Part shown: positions 16,238 through 25,508 of the stretch, piece after piece
How positions within the stretch are numbered: the first letter of the stretch is position 1
How the letters are laid out: the number at the start of each line of letters is the position of its first letter
Assembly: GCA_003151825.1 (NCBI GenBank)
Contig: PLYO01000035.1
Coordinates: 1 to 37,741 of the forward strand
DNA length: 37,741 bases
DNA from: Ignavibacteriota bacterium
Lineage (GTDB): Bacteria > Bacteroidota > Ignavibacteria > Palsa-1295
Direction: 5' to 3'
Program-made: the position numbers and the translations under genes
The notes under the pieces: model-generated
What the model was told of the DNA's origin: nothing
The model's input: only the letters and a program-made list of their open reading frames with translations
Database searches by the model: none

Positions 16238-19200
16238 TTATTTTTTCTCGATTACTAATCGAGCCTCGACCGCGCTGCCCTCCGAATTGCCGATGCGGAC
16301 GAAATAGCTCCCGCTTGCCAAGCTTTCCGTTGGCAGCGTAATATCATGCTCTCCTTCGGTGAGCATTCCAAGCGGCGTGTGGATCATGGCGTGCCCCAGG
16401 TCGTCGAACACATCTAAAGACATCTCGGCCGATTGCGAAATGGTCGTGTGTACATTCACGGAATTTTCCGCCGGATTCGGCGAGAGCGATAGAGAGAACT
16501 GCGAGGTTCCAACGTCGATTTGCGATACACCGGAATTTACGCCCGCTCCCACAAGCAAAACATCGATCGCGGTGCCGTCTCCCAAGACAAGATGCAGGGT
16601 GTCCTGATAACTTTCAGCGTTAGCAGGAGTGAAACTCATGTCTATCGAGGTGGAATCGCCGGCCGTGATCGTCGCCGGAGTAGCGAACGTGCCATAGCTG
16701 AAGACGGTATTGTTCTGTCCGGAAATACTGATCGCATTAACGGTAACGCTTGCAAGCCCGGCATTCCGAAGCTCGGCATGCATGGACGAGTCATGCAGAA
16801 CCAAATCATTTCCAAAATTAAGGGTAGGCGGATTGATGGCAAGCGACCCCTTGATGCCAATCCCCGCAAGGCTGATCGTCCGAACGGGTGAACTCACATC
16901 GTTGGTATGGAGCGTGAGGGAACCCGAATAACTGGTCGCGGCTGCGGGATCGAAGCTGACGACAACGATCGCGGCCCCGCCCGCGATTATGACATGTTTC
17001 GACGAATCGGCAACCGCAAACCCTCCGGACGGCGCGGAGAGCTGATAGCTGGAAATCGTTACGCTCGCCGTACCGGTGTTATGCATCGTAATGGTGTCCA
17101 TCACGGTGGTCACAATAGGCACTTGGCCGAAATCGATCTGCGAAGGTGTTACAGAAAACGGATCTTTGATGCCAAGTCCGCTCAGATTGATTGTGCGCAT
17201 TGGCGCGCTCGCGTCGTCCGTGGTTAGCGTGACCGAGCCGGAATAGTTTCCGGCGGTATCTGGCTTGAAGCTCACGACGATGAGCGCACTCCCTCCCGCG
17301 ACGACTACCGTGGGCGTGGAGCCTACAATCGAAAATGCGCCGTTCGAGGGCTGAAGCTGCACACTTTGGATATTGACGTTCGCCTTCCCGGAATCGCTGA
17401 GCGTAATGGTGTCCAGCACGGTTTCTAAAATCGGGACCGAACCAAAATTAATGCTGCCTGGATTGATCGAGAGCGCGCTATTGACGCCCGTGCCCTTAAG
17501 ATAGACGGTGTCCGATGGATTAGCGGCGTCGTTTCCTTGTATCACGAGCTTGCCCGTAAAAACCCCGGTGTCCGTAGGCGAAAACCCGACGGAGATATTT
17601 CCAGACGTTCCCGCGCTTACGACATTCGGGCTTGAGACGAGGCTAAATGGCGCAGGTCCAGCCGTGACGCTGGAAAGAGTCAGGTCTGCGCCACCGGTAT
17701 TATTCACACTGATGCTTGTGGTCGCGAACGAGTTTACTTTAACTTGCCCCAGGCTTACGGTATCGTTCTTCTCGGCAACCGCCATGTGCGGCAGCACTCC
17801 ACTGCCGGTAAGGGCAATAGAAACCGACGTATTCGAGGGGTCGTCGGTCGTGAAAGTAAGCGTGGCATTATCGGTTTCTTCCGCAGCCGGTGTATAGGAA
17901 AGATGCAGCGTGTCGTTCGCATTTGGAATCACTGCCTGACCGTAGGAGCCAAGCGTGAAGAGCGAGGCAGTTTGAGTCAGCATGGCGTTCGTGACGTGCA
18001 GCGTATCGTTGCCGATGTTTTTAATGATAGCCGTGCCTTGCAAGGTCTGACCAACCCGTATGGAACCCAGATTATCGGAATTGGAAAACTGAATTTGCGG
18101 CAAAATGCCCGCACCGCTAAGCGAAACCGTTGGCGCCGACACCCCATTCGAAGCCGTGAAGGTGAGCGATCCGCTGTACGATTGCTTCGCTGTCGGAGCA
18201 AATTGCACCACGACACTTCCGGACCCATTTGGCGGATAGGTGAGCGTCGAAGGCCCCGTAGCAATGGTAAATCCAGTGCCGGAGATCGAGGGCGTTTGCA
18301 GAAAAAGCGTGTCGTCGCCGGTATTTGAAAACGAGAAGGTCTGCTGCGCGGTGCGGCCTACTCGCAGATTACCGAACGCGAGCGAAGTACCGTTCGTCGA
18401 ATTGAAGATCGCCTGAATCCCTTGGCCGCTCACATAGAGGCCCATCTCCTGTTCGGGAAGCGTGTCGGAATTGGTATTGAAGATCAGGGAATCGTTGAAG
18501 GTGCCACGCGCGGTCGGCGTGAAAATGGCGCTGTCAATCTCGGAAGAACCCGCATTAATCGTGCGGTTCGTGGTTGTTGGATAGCTCGAAAACTCAGCTC
18601 CGGATTTCATCCCGCTCGAGCTGATTGTAATGGCAGCCTGGCCATTCGAGGTAACCTTGAGAGAATCCGCAACCCGGTGCCCAACCCGAAGCTGGCCGAA
18701 CGAAATCGTGCTTTTGCTGAGCGCCATCCGCACCGTGGGTACGACGTTGTGGATGATGAATTTCGGAGCGAAGTTCCAATTGTCGCTGCAACTGTAGCCC
18801 CCGCCGCCTGTTACGGCATTTCCGGTCGCATAGAGGGTATCCCAGCCGGCGGTAGAGCCGGTTGTGTATGTAAAACTCCAGGTACAATGCCCATTGCCGT
18901 TAAAACTCAGCGGGCTGCTATGAGTCAATTCTCCGCCCGAATTATACAGGCCCGTCCCAGCTGTCAGGGTGTTACCGGCATAACTCGCGACATCGCATCC
19001 CCCATCATTCTCACTGCTGTTGGTGCTTGCGACCTCGATAGTGAAGTTATACGTCATGTTAGGTGCCGTCGTTAGCGGCGACGTCCCGCTGGTAGAGGCC
19101 AAGGTAACCGTGGTATTAGAGTTGCTGCTGGCGCAATGGCAATAGCAGCCGTTATTGTTACTCTTTTGCGTCACCCCGGTAATGCCGCCAGAATGGGCGT

Positions 19201-19321
19201 TGGTATCGAGGACGGCATACGTTCCGACCGCAACTAAGCTGGCGAATGCGAGCACCGAGCCAGTGCCTAATAGAGCGAATTTATTAGAAAGCCTGTGAAA
19301 AAATCTTTTGGAAAATCTCAT
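16238..19321 (-). CDS. Large surface protein: Cys-rich anchor domain, seven choice-of-anchor D repeats, type A sorting domain
   Basis: 1027 residues. After a signal region (residues 1-45) comes a Cys-rich domain (~45-195) with NNNGCYCHC, SENDGGCDVASYAG and WSFTYTTGSTAGWDTL, resembling the Reeler-like choice-of-anchor V domain. From ~198 there are about seven ~100-residue repeats of the choice-of-anchor D/HYDIN type, each with a FG.(V/L)RVG start, T(I/L)xxxNxGxxxLxI middle and SGxGI end. The C-terminus (LSLSPNPAENSVNVHT to LVIEKK) is a type A sorting domain. A large cell-surface or matrix protein is predicted, probably structural or adhesive. No enzyme motif was seen. Confidence 0.8.
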   Translation of the reverse strand: MRFSKRFFHRLSNKFALLGTGSVLAFASLVAVGTYAVLDTNAHSGGITGVTQKSNNNGCYCHCASSNSNTTVTLASTSGTSPLTTAPNMTYNFTIEVASTNSSENDGGCDVASYAGNTLTAGTGLYNSGGELTHSSPLSFNGNGHCTWSFTYTTGSTAGWDTLYATGNAVTGGGGYSCSDNWNFAPKFIIHNVVPTVRMALSKSTISFGQLRVGHRVADSLKVTSNGQAAITISSSGMKSGAEFSSYPTTTNRTINAGSSEIDSAIFTPTARGTFNDSLIFNTNSDTLPEQEMGLYVSGQGIQAIFNSTNGTSLAFGNLRVGRTAQQTFSFSNTGDDTLFLQTPSISGTGFTIATGPSTLTYPPNGSGSVVVQFAPTAKQSYSGSLTFTASNGVSAPTVSLSGAGILPQIQFSNSDNLGSIRVGQTLQGTAIIKNIGNDTLHVTNAMLTQTASLFTLGSYGQAVIPNANDTLHLSYTPAAEETDNATLTFTTDDPSNTSVSIALTGSGVLPHMAVAEKNDTVSLGQVKVNSFATTSISVNNTGGADLTLSSVTAGPAPFSLVSSPNVVSAGTSGNISVGFSPTDTGVFTGKLVIQGNDAANPSDTVYLKGTGVNSALSINPGSINFGSVPILETVLDTITLSDSGKANVNIQSVQLQPSNGAFSIVGSTPTVVVAGGSALIVVSFKPDTAGNYSGSVTLTTDDASAPMRTINLSGLGIKDPFSVTPSQIDFGQVPIVTTVMDTITMHNTGTASVTISSYQLSAPSGGFAVADSSKHVIIAGGAAIVVVSFDPAAATSYSGSLTLHTNDVSSPVRTISLAGIGIKGSLAINPPTLNFGNDLVLHDSSMHAELRNAGLASVTVNAISISGQNNTVFSYGTFATPATITAGDSTSIDMSFTPANAESYQDTLHLVLGDGTAIDVLLVGAGVNSGVSQIDVGTSQFSLSLSPNPAENSVNVHTTISQSAEMSLDVFDDLGHAMIHTPLGMLTEGEHDITLPTESLASGSYFVRIGNSEGSAVEARLVIEKK

Positions 19322-19504
19322 AATGATCGTTTAAATTGAAAATAACGACAGAATCCCCCCAAAGGAGACCCCAGCTTACTTAATAGACACATCGACCCCT
19401 CCATAAGTTACAAAACCCGATCGTTTTTCACGATGCTGTTCCTAATTTCGAGAAATCGGTGTCTTTTTTAGGAACTCGCTTTATCATTCATTTTTTATTC
19501 TTTT

Positions 19505-20734
19505 ATGAAAACCTTGGTTACCATTGCATTGCTTTGCTTTTCCGGCATGTGTCGCGCTCAAGGCTGGGCGCAGGTCTTCGGACCACTCGGCGAAGATGTG
19601 GAGGCTATCCTTGCGGACGATTCTGGGCGCCTTTTCATCGGAACGGATACCGCTGCGTTCTCGAGTGTAGATAATGGCGCGATCTGGGAGTGGGACACAA
19701 GCGGGCTCGATGCGCCGGACGAGGCCGCCTTCGTGGAAATGCGCAATGGCACCCTCCTCGCGGGAGCCGAAGTCAGCGGAATTTTCCGTTCCTCGGACTA
19801 TGGACTTCATTGGGAGGCATCGAGGGCAGGACTTCCGGATAGCTCATCCGTCCACTCGATCGTTTGCGATTCGGACCAGGAACTTTTCGCCGCTCTGTCC
19901 GAGCACGGGGTATATTACTCTTCGGACGAAGGCAATCAGTGGTCGTCTCGGAGCTATAATCTGCAGAATGATTTGATTTTCTCGCTCACGCTTGCTCCGG
20001 ATGGAGACCTCTATGCGGGGCTGACTGGCTTCATTGCAAAATCGACGGACCGAGGTCTCGATTGGGCCGTGTGCGATACGTTACAACCGTCCGATGAAGT
20101 GCTTGCATTGAGCGCAGATTCCGCAGGAAATATTTTCGCGGGCATCTACCATGACACGATTGGCATGATTCTTCGATCTCGCAATAACGGCGCAACCTGG
20201 GATACGGCCAGTCCGGTCCAACCCCTTCCCGCAGTCCGTTGCTTTGCGACTGCGAGAGGGTTGCTGTTTGCTGGCACGTATGGGAGCGGCGTATGGCGAT
20301 CGAGCGACTTGGGCGATCATTGGATACAAATGAACGATACCCTTACCGGTAATAACCTCAAGGTCTTATGCTCTACAATAGCGGGAGATTCGGAGCTGTT
20401 CATTGGGACGTTATCGGCTTCGGTATTCCGGGCCGATATTGCGTCAGCTTCATTCGTTCAGCTTCCAATCGTTCCTAATTCCGAAGTTTCTTTTTCTGCC
20501 GAACAATCCGCCTCCGGGGTAATCCTTCATTTCATGCTTCCTGCAGCGCAACAAGTCGAGTTATCGGTCTATGATGTAGCAGGCCGCCGGCTTGGTGAGC
20601 TTTGTAACGGGCTTTTCGCCGCCGGAGAGCATGCCGTCTCATTCGATAGCCGCCAAGTCACTAATGGCGTCTGCTTTGCGGTGTTGACAACCCTATCAGG
20701 TCGTTACGTAAGGCCGTTCCTCTCCGCGCCATAA
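19505..20734 (+). CDS. BNR/Asp-box beta-propeller secreted protein
   Basis: 409 residues. Signal peptide MKTLVTIALLCFSGMCRA. Asp-box repeats of S-x-D-x-G-x-x-W type recur: SVDNGAIW, SSDYGLHW, SSDEGNQW, STDRGLDW, SRNNGATW and SSDLGDHW, giving a six-bladed propeller as in sialidase-like or Ycf48-like proteins. The last ~75 residues (VELSVYDVAGRRLGELCNGL to RPFLSAP) look like a sorting domain. The catalytic Arg triad and Tyr of true sialidases were not recognised, so binding is more likely than hydrolysis. Confidence 0.75.
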   Translation: MKTLVTIALLCFSGMCRAQGWAQVFGPLGEDVEAILADDSGRLFIGTDTAAFSSVDNGAIWEWDTSGLDAPDEAAFVEMRNGTLLAGAEVSGIFRSSDYGLHWEASRAGLPDSSSVHSIVCDSDQELFAALSEHGVYYSSDEGNQWSSRSYNLQNDLIFSLTLAPDGDLYAGLTGFIAKSTDRGLDWAVCDTLQPSDEVLALSADSAGNIFAGIYHDTIGMILRSRNNGATWDTASPVQPLPAVRCFATARGLLFAGTYGSGVWRSSDLGDHWIQMNDTLTGNNLKVLCSTIAGDSELFIGTLSASVFRADIASASFVQLPIVPNSEVSFSAEQSASGVILHFMLPAAQQVELSVYDVAGRRLGELCNGLFAAGEHAVSFDSRQVTNGVCFAVLTTLSGRYVRPFLSAP

Positions 20735-20800
20735 GTTCCTGGTGAAACAAGGGGCTCGTCCCTTCATCCTGAAAATCCTTCCAATCCTGGAAATCCTGGT

Positions 20801-21796
20801 TCAGGCATTCCTCCAGCTTGGCGGCAAATTCTTTTCGATCTCGATACCTTCGAACGGCTTAGATTTCCGAGCGCCCGTGGCTCGAACCCATTCCGCCATG
20901 CTACGAAGACCCTCCGAAAGCTGCGTCTCCGCCTGCTTTCCAAACACACGCTGGACCTTTGCATGATCGCTCCAGGCATCGACTACTTCGTTGCGAGCTG
21001 GAAGATGGCGGATTTCTGTTTCCACGCCCATCGCGCTCATCACCTCATTTGCAAGCTCATTGACGGTATAGACTGCATCGGCGCCAACGTTGAAGATTTC
21101 GTTTCGAGCGCCTTTGTGTGTGGCGCTCTCGGCAAGGATGGGAGCAATATCGCCGACGTAGGAGAATGCCCGTTTTTGCTCGCCATCGCCGAAAATGGTG
21201 AACGGCTCACCGGCGAGTATCTGATTCATAAAAATGCCGATGACATTCCGGTATTTGTCGCCAGTATTTTGGCGCTCGCCATAAACATTATGCGGTCGGA
21301 AAATCACGTAATCCAAACCAAACATTTCATGCGAAGCCTTCAGATCGAGTTCAACGGCATATTTTGCGATGCCGTAGGAATCTTCTGGCGCTGGAGTTAA
21401 GTCTTCACGCATAGGCAATTGATTTTTTCCATAAACCGCGATGGAGCTTGTGAAGATAAATCGCTTGACGTTATGATTCACCGATTCATTGATCAAATTG
21501 ACCGAGCCGATCACGTTATTTGTATAATTAAATCGCTTGATAAAGTGGGATAAACCCTCCGCCGCATAAGCCGCAAGATGGAAGACGTAATCGAATGCGT
21601 GCTCGTTAAATAATCGCGCAAGGCGCTTGTGATCGACGCAGCTTGCTTCGATAAATTTCGCTTTCGGATTGACATTATCACGAAAGCCGCCGGAAAGATC
21701 GTCTAAAGCGACGACCGTATGGCCGCGCTCGATCAAGGCATCGACAAGATGGGAACCAATAAATCCGGCCGCGCCGGTAACAAGTGTTGTTGGCAA
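20801..21796 (-). CDS. NAD-dependent epimerase/dehydratase (GalE-like)
   Basis: 331 residues. N-terminal Rossmann motif VTGAAGFIGSHL; active-site region FTSSIAVYG followed by SYGIAKYAVE, giving the Tyr-x-x-x-Lys pair of extended short-chain dehydrogenases. FRPHNVYG and RAFSYVGD are substrate-domain signatures. It likely interconverts nucleotide sugars such as UDP-glucose/UDP-galactose; the exact substrate is not readable. It sits directly downstream of a glycosyltransferase gene, so both probably serve surface-polysaccharide synthesis. Confidence 0.85.
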   Translation of the reverse strand: MPTTLVTGAAGFIGSHLVDALIERGHTVVALDDLSGGFRDNVNPKAKFIEASCVDHKRLARLFNEHAFDYVFHLAAYAAEGLSHFIKRFNYTNNVIGSVNLINESVNHNVKRFIFTSSIAVYGKNQLPMREDLTPAPEDSYGIAKYAVELDLKASHEMFGLDYVIFRPHNVYGERQNTGDKYRNVIGIFMNQILAGEPFTIFGDGEQKRAFSYVGDIAPILAESATHKGARNEIFNVGADAVYTVNELANEVMSAMGVETEIRHLPARNEVVDAWSDHAKVQRVFGKQAETQLSEGLRSMAEWVRATGARKSKPFEGIEIEKNLPPSWRNA

Positions 21797-21844
21797 TGAT
21801 GAATTGTGAATGATGAATGATGAAATAAATTACCAGTACGCTGA

Positions 21845-22795
21845 TCACGATTTGAGAAATCCTCGCTCTTTCAAGCCTTGCCTTCCTCGGAACCCTCGAA
21901 AATAATCGAGTACACCCCAAATAATCGCCTTTGCGGCGCGCACGTTCTTCGCTCGAATGTCTAACAGGAAGCGGTAGAACATGTAGATGGGATAAAACAG
22001 CCAAAACCTAAGTGACTCCAGACCATGATAATGCTTCTTCGCATAGATCAGCGCGTTGCGGTATTGCATGTACATGTGAAACGGCGTTTCGTAGCCGAGC
22101 GCGGCGCTCCGGAAATTATGATAGATAACGCTCTTTGGCTCATACATGCAGATGTATCCGGCGTCGCGCGCGCGGTGGCACCAATCGGCCTCTTCCCAAT
22201 AAATAAAATATTCGGGCGAGAGCACACCGATCTTCCGCAACGCGCCGCCGCGCAAAAGCATCAGGCAGCCCGATGCGTACGGAATTTCGCGCGGCGCGTC
22301 GAACTGGCCAATATCTTGTTCCTCGACGCCGTAATGGTGATAGCCCATGTGCCATTTGCGGTAACAGCCGGCGTACCATATAATGCGGTCTGCCCCATCG
22401 CGCGTTTCGGGCGCATAATAAATCTTTCCGCTTACCGCGGCGATTTTGGAATCCGATTCCATCCGCGCGACAAGCGGTTCGAGAAAATCCGGGAGCACAA
22501 AGGTATCGTTGTTGAGCAGCAGCACGTGATCGCAATCGGCATCCATCGCATATTCGATCCCAAGATTATTTCCTCCGGTAAAGCCCGCGTTCTCCTTCGA
22601 GCGAATAAAGGTGATTCCATGAAATTCTGCTTGAAGCTTCGTGGCGGATTCATCACTCGAAGCATTGTCCACCACGATGATCTCGACATTCGGGTAGGTA
22701 ATCGCGGCGAGGGAACGAAGACAGGCGGCCGTGTCCTCGTAACTATTCCAATTTACGAGAACGATTCCGATCCGTGAGAATGGCGCTTCCTTCAA
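21845..22795 (-). CDS. Glycosyltransferase family 2
   Basis: 316 residues, TTG start at 22795. GT-A fold motifs: IGIVLVNWNSYEDTAACL, VEIIVVDNASSDES, FIRSKENAGFTGGNNLGIEY, then the metal-binding LLLNNDTFV and a C-terminal acceptor part with YFIYWEEADWCHRARDAG (the ED-type motif). This matches rhamnosyl/glycosyltransferases of cell-surface polysaccharides. Transcribed with the epimerase. Confidence 0.88.
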   Translation of the reverse strand: MKEAPFSRIGIVLVNWNSYEDTAACLRSLAAITYPNVEIIVVDNASSDESATKLQAEFHGITFIRSKENAGFTGGNNLGIEYAMDADCDHVLLLNNDTFVLPDFLEPLVARMESDSKIAAVSGKIYYAPETRDGADRIIWYAGCYRKWHMGYHHYGVEEQDIGQFDAPREIPYASGCLMLLRGGALRKIGVLSPEYFIYWEEADWCHRARDAGYICMYEPKSVIYHNFRSAALGYETPFHMYMQYRNALIYAKKHYHGLESLRFWLFYPIYMFYRFLLDIRAKNVRAAKAIIWGVLDYFRGFRGRQGLKERGFLKS

Positions 22796-22815
22796 GGTTT
22801 CGAAAATTTAAAACT

Positions 22816-22950
22816 GTCATCCTGAGCGGAGCAAAACGGAGCGATAGCGGAGTTTTGCGGAGTCGAAGGATCTCGTTGGCAATTGCAAAAGATCCTTCGA
22901 CTCCGTTCGCTGTCCTCCTTCGTCGGACAACGAACTCCGCTCAGGATGAC
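22816..22950. repeat. Dispersed inverted repeat, GTCATCCTGAGC family
   Basis: Perfect 16-bp ends GTCATCCTGAGCGGAG/CTCCGCTCAGGATGAC and inner arms GTCGAAGGATC/GATCCTTCGAC. Intergenic, non-coding. Confidence 0.75.
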
Positions 22951-22967
22951 ATTAAGAATGGCCTGTC

Positions 22968-24857
22968 TCATAAAATCTTCTCCAAAATGTCAACCGCCAT
23001 CTGATACTTTTTAAACGGCGGCATGAGATACGCGCCATCGACGAGCGATTTCGCTTCCTTCAAAAACTCCACGCAAATGGCGACGCCTTCTGCGCTTTGT
23101 TCCTCGACGGTTGCGCGCTTCGAGATGCGCTCGTGAATCCAATCCGGAATGGACATGCCGGGAACTTCATAATGCAGAAATTCCGCATGACGCTTACTGC
23201 GAAGCGGCAAAATGCCAAGCATGATTTTCGTGCTGCCCTGAAAGGGGCGAATAACATCGAGAAATCGCTCCAACGCCTTCATCTCAAAAAGCGGCTGCGT
23301 GAAAATAACTTCGCAGCCTTCTTCGATTTTGCGCGCAAGCCTGGTGGCTTCGCGCTCCATATCGTCTGCAATCGGATTGCAGCCGCAGGCGATGAGGAAA
23401 TGCGTGCAATTTATTTCTCCGCCGGAAATGGGATTGCCCATCAGATCGCAGCCCTCGTTCATGGACTTCACGGCGCGAATAAGGCCGATCGAATCGATAT
23501 CATAGACGCTCGTTGCATACGGATAATCGCCGATCTGCCCGGGGTCGCCGGTGACACAGAGGATATTCCGTACGCCCATCGCATCCGCCCCAAGCAACTC
23601 CGATTGCAGGCCGACCATATTGCGGTCGCGGCATGCCAAATGCGTGACGGCCTCGATGCCGCACTGCGACTGCACGATATGGCCGAGTGTAAGGGAACTC
23701 ATTCTTAAACGCGCGCGCGCGCCGTCCGAGATATTAACCGCATCGATGCCAGCCTTTGCAAGAAACGACGCACCTTGCGTAACGCTCGACATATCGAGAC
23801 CGCGCGGAACATCGAGCTCGACGGTCGTAAGGAATTTCTTTCCCAGATTGCGCTTAAATTGCGAGAACTTTTCTTCGCTCGCCTGCCCATTTCGCTGTTC
23901 GGCCTTTACCGAAATCTTCTGGATTTTAATTTCTCCCGCCGGAATGCCGGCAATCGCATCCCGAATAGCGCGGATATGCTCCGGCCGCGCGCCGCCCGAA
24001 GCGCCAATGATCGAAACGCCGGCCTCGACAAGCTGCTTTGCACCCAATCCGAGATAGTCCGGCGTCGCATGGTAAATCGGGCGCCCATCGACGAGCGTGG
24101 GAATGCCAATATCCGGCTGCGCGCTGATCGGAATGCCGGGAACGGCAAACGCTTCGATAATACTCAGCATCCTGTTCGGCCCGACCGTCCCATTGGTTCC
24201 AATAACGGCCACGCGATGCGCGATGAGGCGCTCGGCAACGTTGCGTGCGAAATCGGTTGCAAGCAGAGCGCCGTCTTCCGGGAATGTTTTCTGCGCGATG
24301 ATGGGCAACTCCGGCGCAACCGATTGCGCTTCCTCGATTGCAATTTCAAGCTCGGTGAGATCGATAAAGCTTTTGAGAATGATTGCATCCGGGCCGCCAT
24401 CGGCGAGCGCTTGAATTTGTTCTCGAAACGCTCGGCGAACGTCCGCGAGGCTCAGTTGACCAATCGGCGCGAGAAACTTCCCGACCGGCCCAACCACGGC
24501 AGCCACGAGCGACCCAAAATCGCTGGCTACCGCGCGAGCAAGCCACACGCCTTTCCGGTTGATCTCGTACGTTTTTTCCGCGATATGATGCCGGGCCAGC
24601 GTGAGTGGGTTTGCGTGCTCGGTGTTCGTCATGAGCAGTTCTGCGCCGGCTTCGGCAAAGCGGCGGTGCGCGTGCTCTACGGCTATCGGATGCGTGAGGT
24701 TATAATATTCGATGAGTGGATCGGTAAAGCCATCCGCATGCAGCGTGGCCTCCATCGAGCCATCTGTTAAAATCGGGTGAGCCTGCGCCGTTCGGAGCCG
24801 CGCAGTGAAGCGGCTTTCGAGGATAGGAGATTCGGCGGTATGTGAAATGGTAGGCAC
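22968..24857 (-). CDS. Fused homocysteine S-methyltransferase-like / methylenetetrahydrofolate reductase
   Basis: 629 residues, GTG start. Residues 1-~310 match the homocysteine methyltransferase barrel (DGSMEATL, GVSIIGASGGARPEHIRAI); residues ~340-629 match MetF-type methylenetetrahydrofolate reductase (VELDVPRGLD, HLACRDRNMVGLQSELLGA, VTGDPGQIGDYPYATSVYDI, FTQPLFE). This is the YitJ-type architecture. Oddity: the three zinc-binding cysteines of the methyltransferase family are absent. The usual GTNC is GTNG (G223) and the usual IGGCC is IGASG (S287, G288); there is no cysteine anywhere in the first domain. The reductase half looks intact. So reduction of methylenetetrahydrofolate is likely, while methyl transfer to homocysteine is doubtful or uses another mechanism. 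Confidence 0.9.
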   Translation of the reverse strand: MPTISHTAESPILESRFTARLRTAQAHPILTDGSMEATLHADGFTDPLIEYYNLTHPIAVEHAHRRFAEAGAELLMTNTEHANPLTLARHHIAEKTYEINRKGVWLARAVASDFGSLVAAVVGPVGKFLAPIGQLSLADVRRAFREQIQALADGGPDAIILKSFIDLTELEIAIEEAQSVAPELPIIAQKTFPEDGALLATDFARNVAERLIAHRVAVIGTNGTVGPNRMLSIIEAFAVPGIPISAQPDIGIPTLVDGRPIYHATPDYLGLGAKQLVEAGVSIIGASGGARPEHIRAIRDAIAGIPAGEIKIQKISVKAEQRNGQASEEKFSQFKRNLGKKFLTTVELDVPRGLDMSSVTQGASFLAKAGIDAVNISDGARARLRMSSLTLGHIVQSQCGIEAVTHLACRDRNMVGLQSELLGADAMGVRNILCVTGDPGQIGDYPYATSVYDIDSIGLIRAVKSMNEGCDLMGNPISGGEINCTHFLIACGCNPIADDMEREATRLARKIEEGCEVIFTQPLFEMKALERFLDVIRPFQGSTKIMLGILPLRSKRHAEFLHYEVPGMSIPDWIHERISKRATVEEQSAEGVAICVEFLKEAKSLVDGAYLMPPFKKYQMAVDILEKIL

Positions 24858-24937
24858 GAGTACTTTGGTAGGTTTTCAACGTTCAATAATCAACAGGGTT
24901 CCATTTCCTCATTTCCGAGGGGTTCCACATCCACCGT

Positions 24938-24975
24938 CCCAGGGTTCCGTTTCACTTCACCCTGGGCTATTTACC
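24938..24975. repeat. Left 38-bp inverted repeat flanking RAYT pseudogene
   Basis: Starts CCCAGGGTTCC and ends CTATTTACC. Reverse complement of 25451-25488 with one mismatch. Each arm contains its own palindrome CCCAGGGT/ACCCTGGG. Confidence 0.85.
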
Positions 24976-24988
24976 GATTGGGGAATTA

Positions 24989-25425
24989 CTATTCACGGAC
25001 CTCGATTGGAACACCATGTCGATCGTAAAACGTGGTAATTTCTTCGTCGGCGTTCTGTTTACGATGATGTTCTTCCTGGTTTTGAATATATTTTCGCACT
25101 TTTGGGGCTACGCTCGAACTCACGCTGAAAATTGCGTAGCCGTTTTGCCAGCTGAAATCTTTTACTCCCTGCTTCGTCATCCAGAACGAAGAGCGGGCTT
25201 TAATCGCACGTACTGCGTCAGCAATGGAAATATTGCGGCTGATCGTCAAAAGTAAATGCACATGATCCGGCATACCTCCTGCTTCGTGAAGAATGCCGCC
25301 ATATTTCGGATAACGCCTCCCATATACGCGAATAATTCTTCGAAAAGTCCTTTGGGAATTAAATTATCTTTCGATTTTGTCCGAAAAATAAGATGATAAT
25401 AAATTCCCGTGTATGAATGTGCCAT
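24989..25425 (-). pseudogene. REP-associated tyrosine transposase (RAYT/IS200-like), frameshifted
   Basis: The N-terminal frame starts at ATG 25425 (MAHSYTGIYYHLIFRTKSKD), typical of Y1 transposases. The C-terminal frame, ending at 24989, carries the HUH motif (MPDHVHLLL) and the catalytic-tyrosine helix (KVRKYIQNQEEHH). The two frames join near 25290-25300, where restoring one G (ATGGCGGC to ATGGGCGGC) rebuilds the expected sequence. RAYTs handle REP palindromes and are usually single-copy domesticated transposases. The 38-bp inverted repeats on both sides fit that arrangement. The frameshift predicts an inactive gene unless it is a sequencing error or programmed slip. Confidence 0.8.
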
Positions 25426-25450
25426 AATATCAAAATAAATTCCTTCTTTG

Positions 25451-25488
25451 GTAAATAGCCCAGGGTGGAGTGAAACGGAACCCTGGGG
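25451..25488. repeat. Right 38-bp inverted repeat flanking RAYT pseudogene
   Basis: Starts GGTAAATAGCCC and ends ACCCTGGG; partner of 24938-24975. Confidence 0.85.
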
Positions 25489-25508
25489 GCTGGATTTGTA
25501 TTAGGGTT

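Noticed and set aside
16520..19075. Several long plus-strand open frames opposite the 1027-residue surface protein
   Set aside because: They are antisense to a clear repeat protein and have arginine-rich, domain-less translations typical of shadow frames.
23775..24770. 331-codon plus-strand frame opposite the methylenetetrahydrofolate reductase fusion
   Set aside because: Antisense to a conserved enzyme; no recognisable domain.
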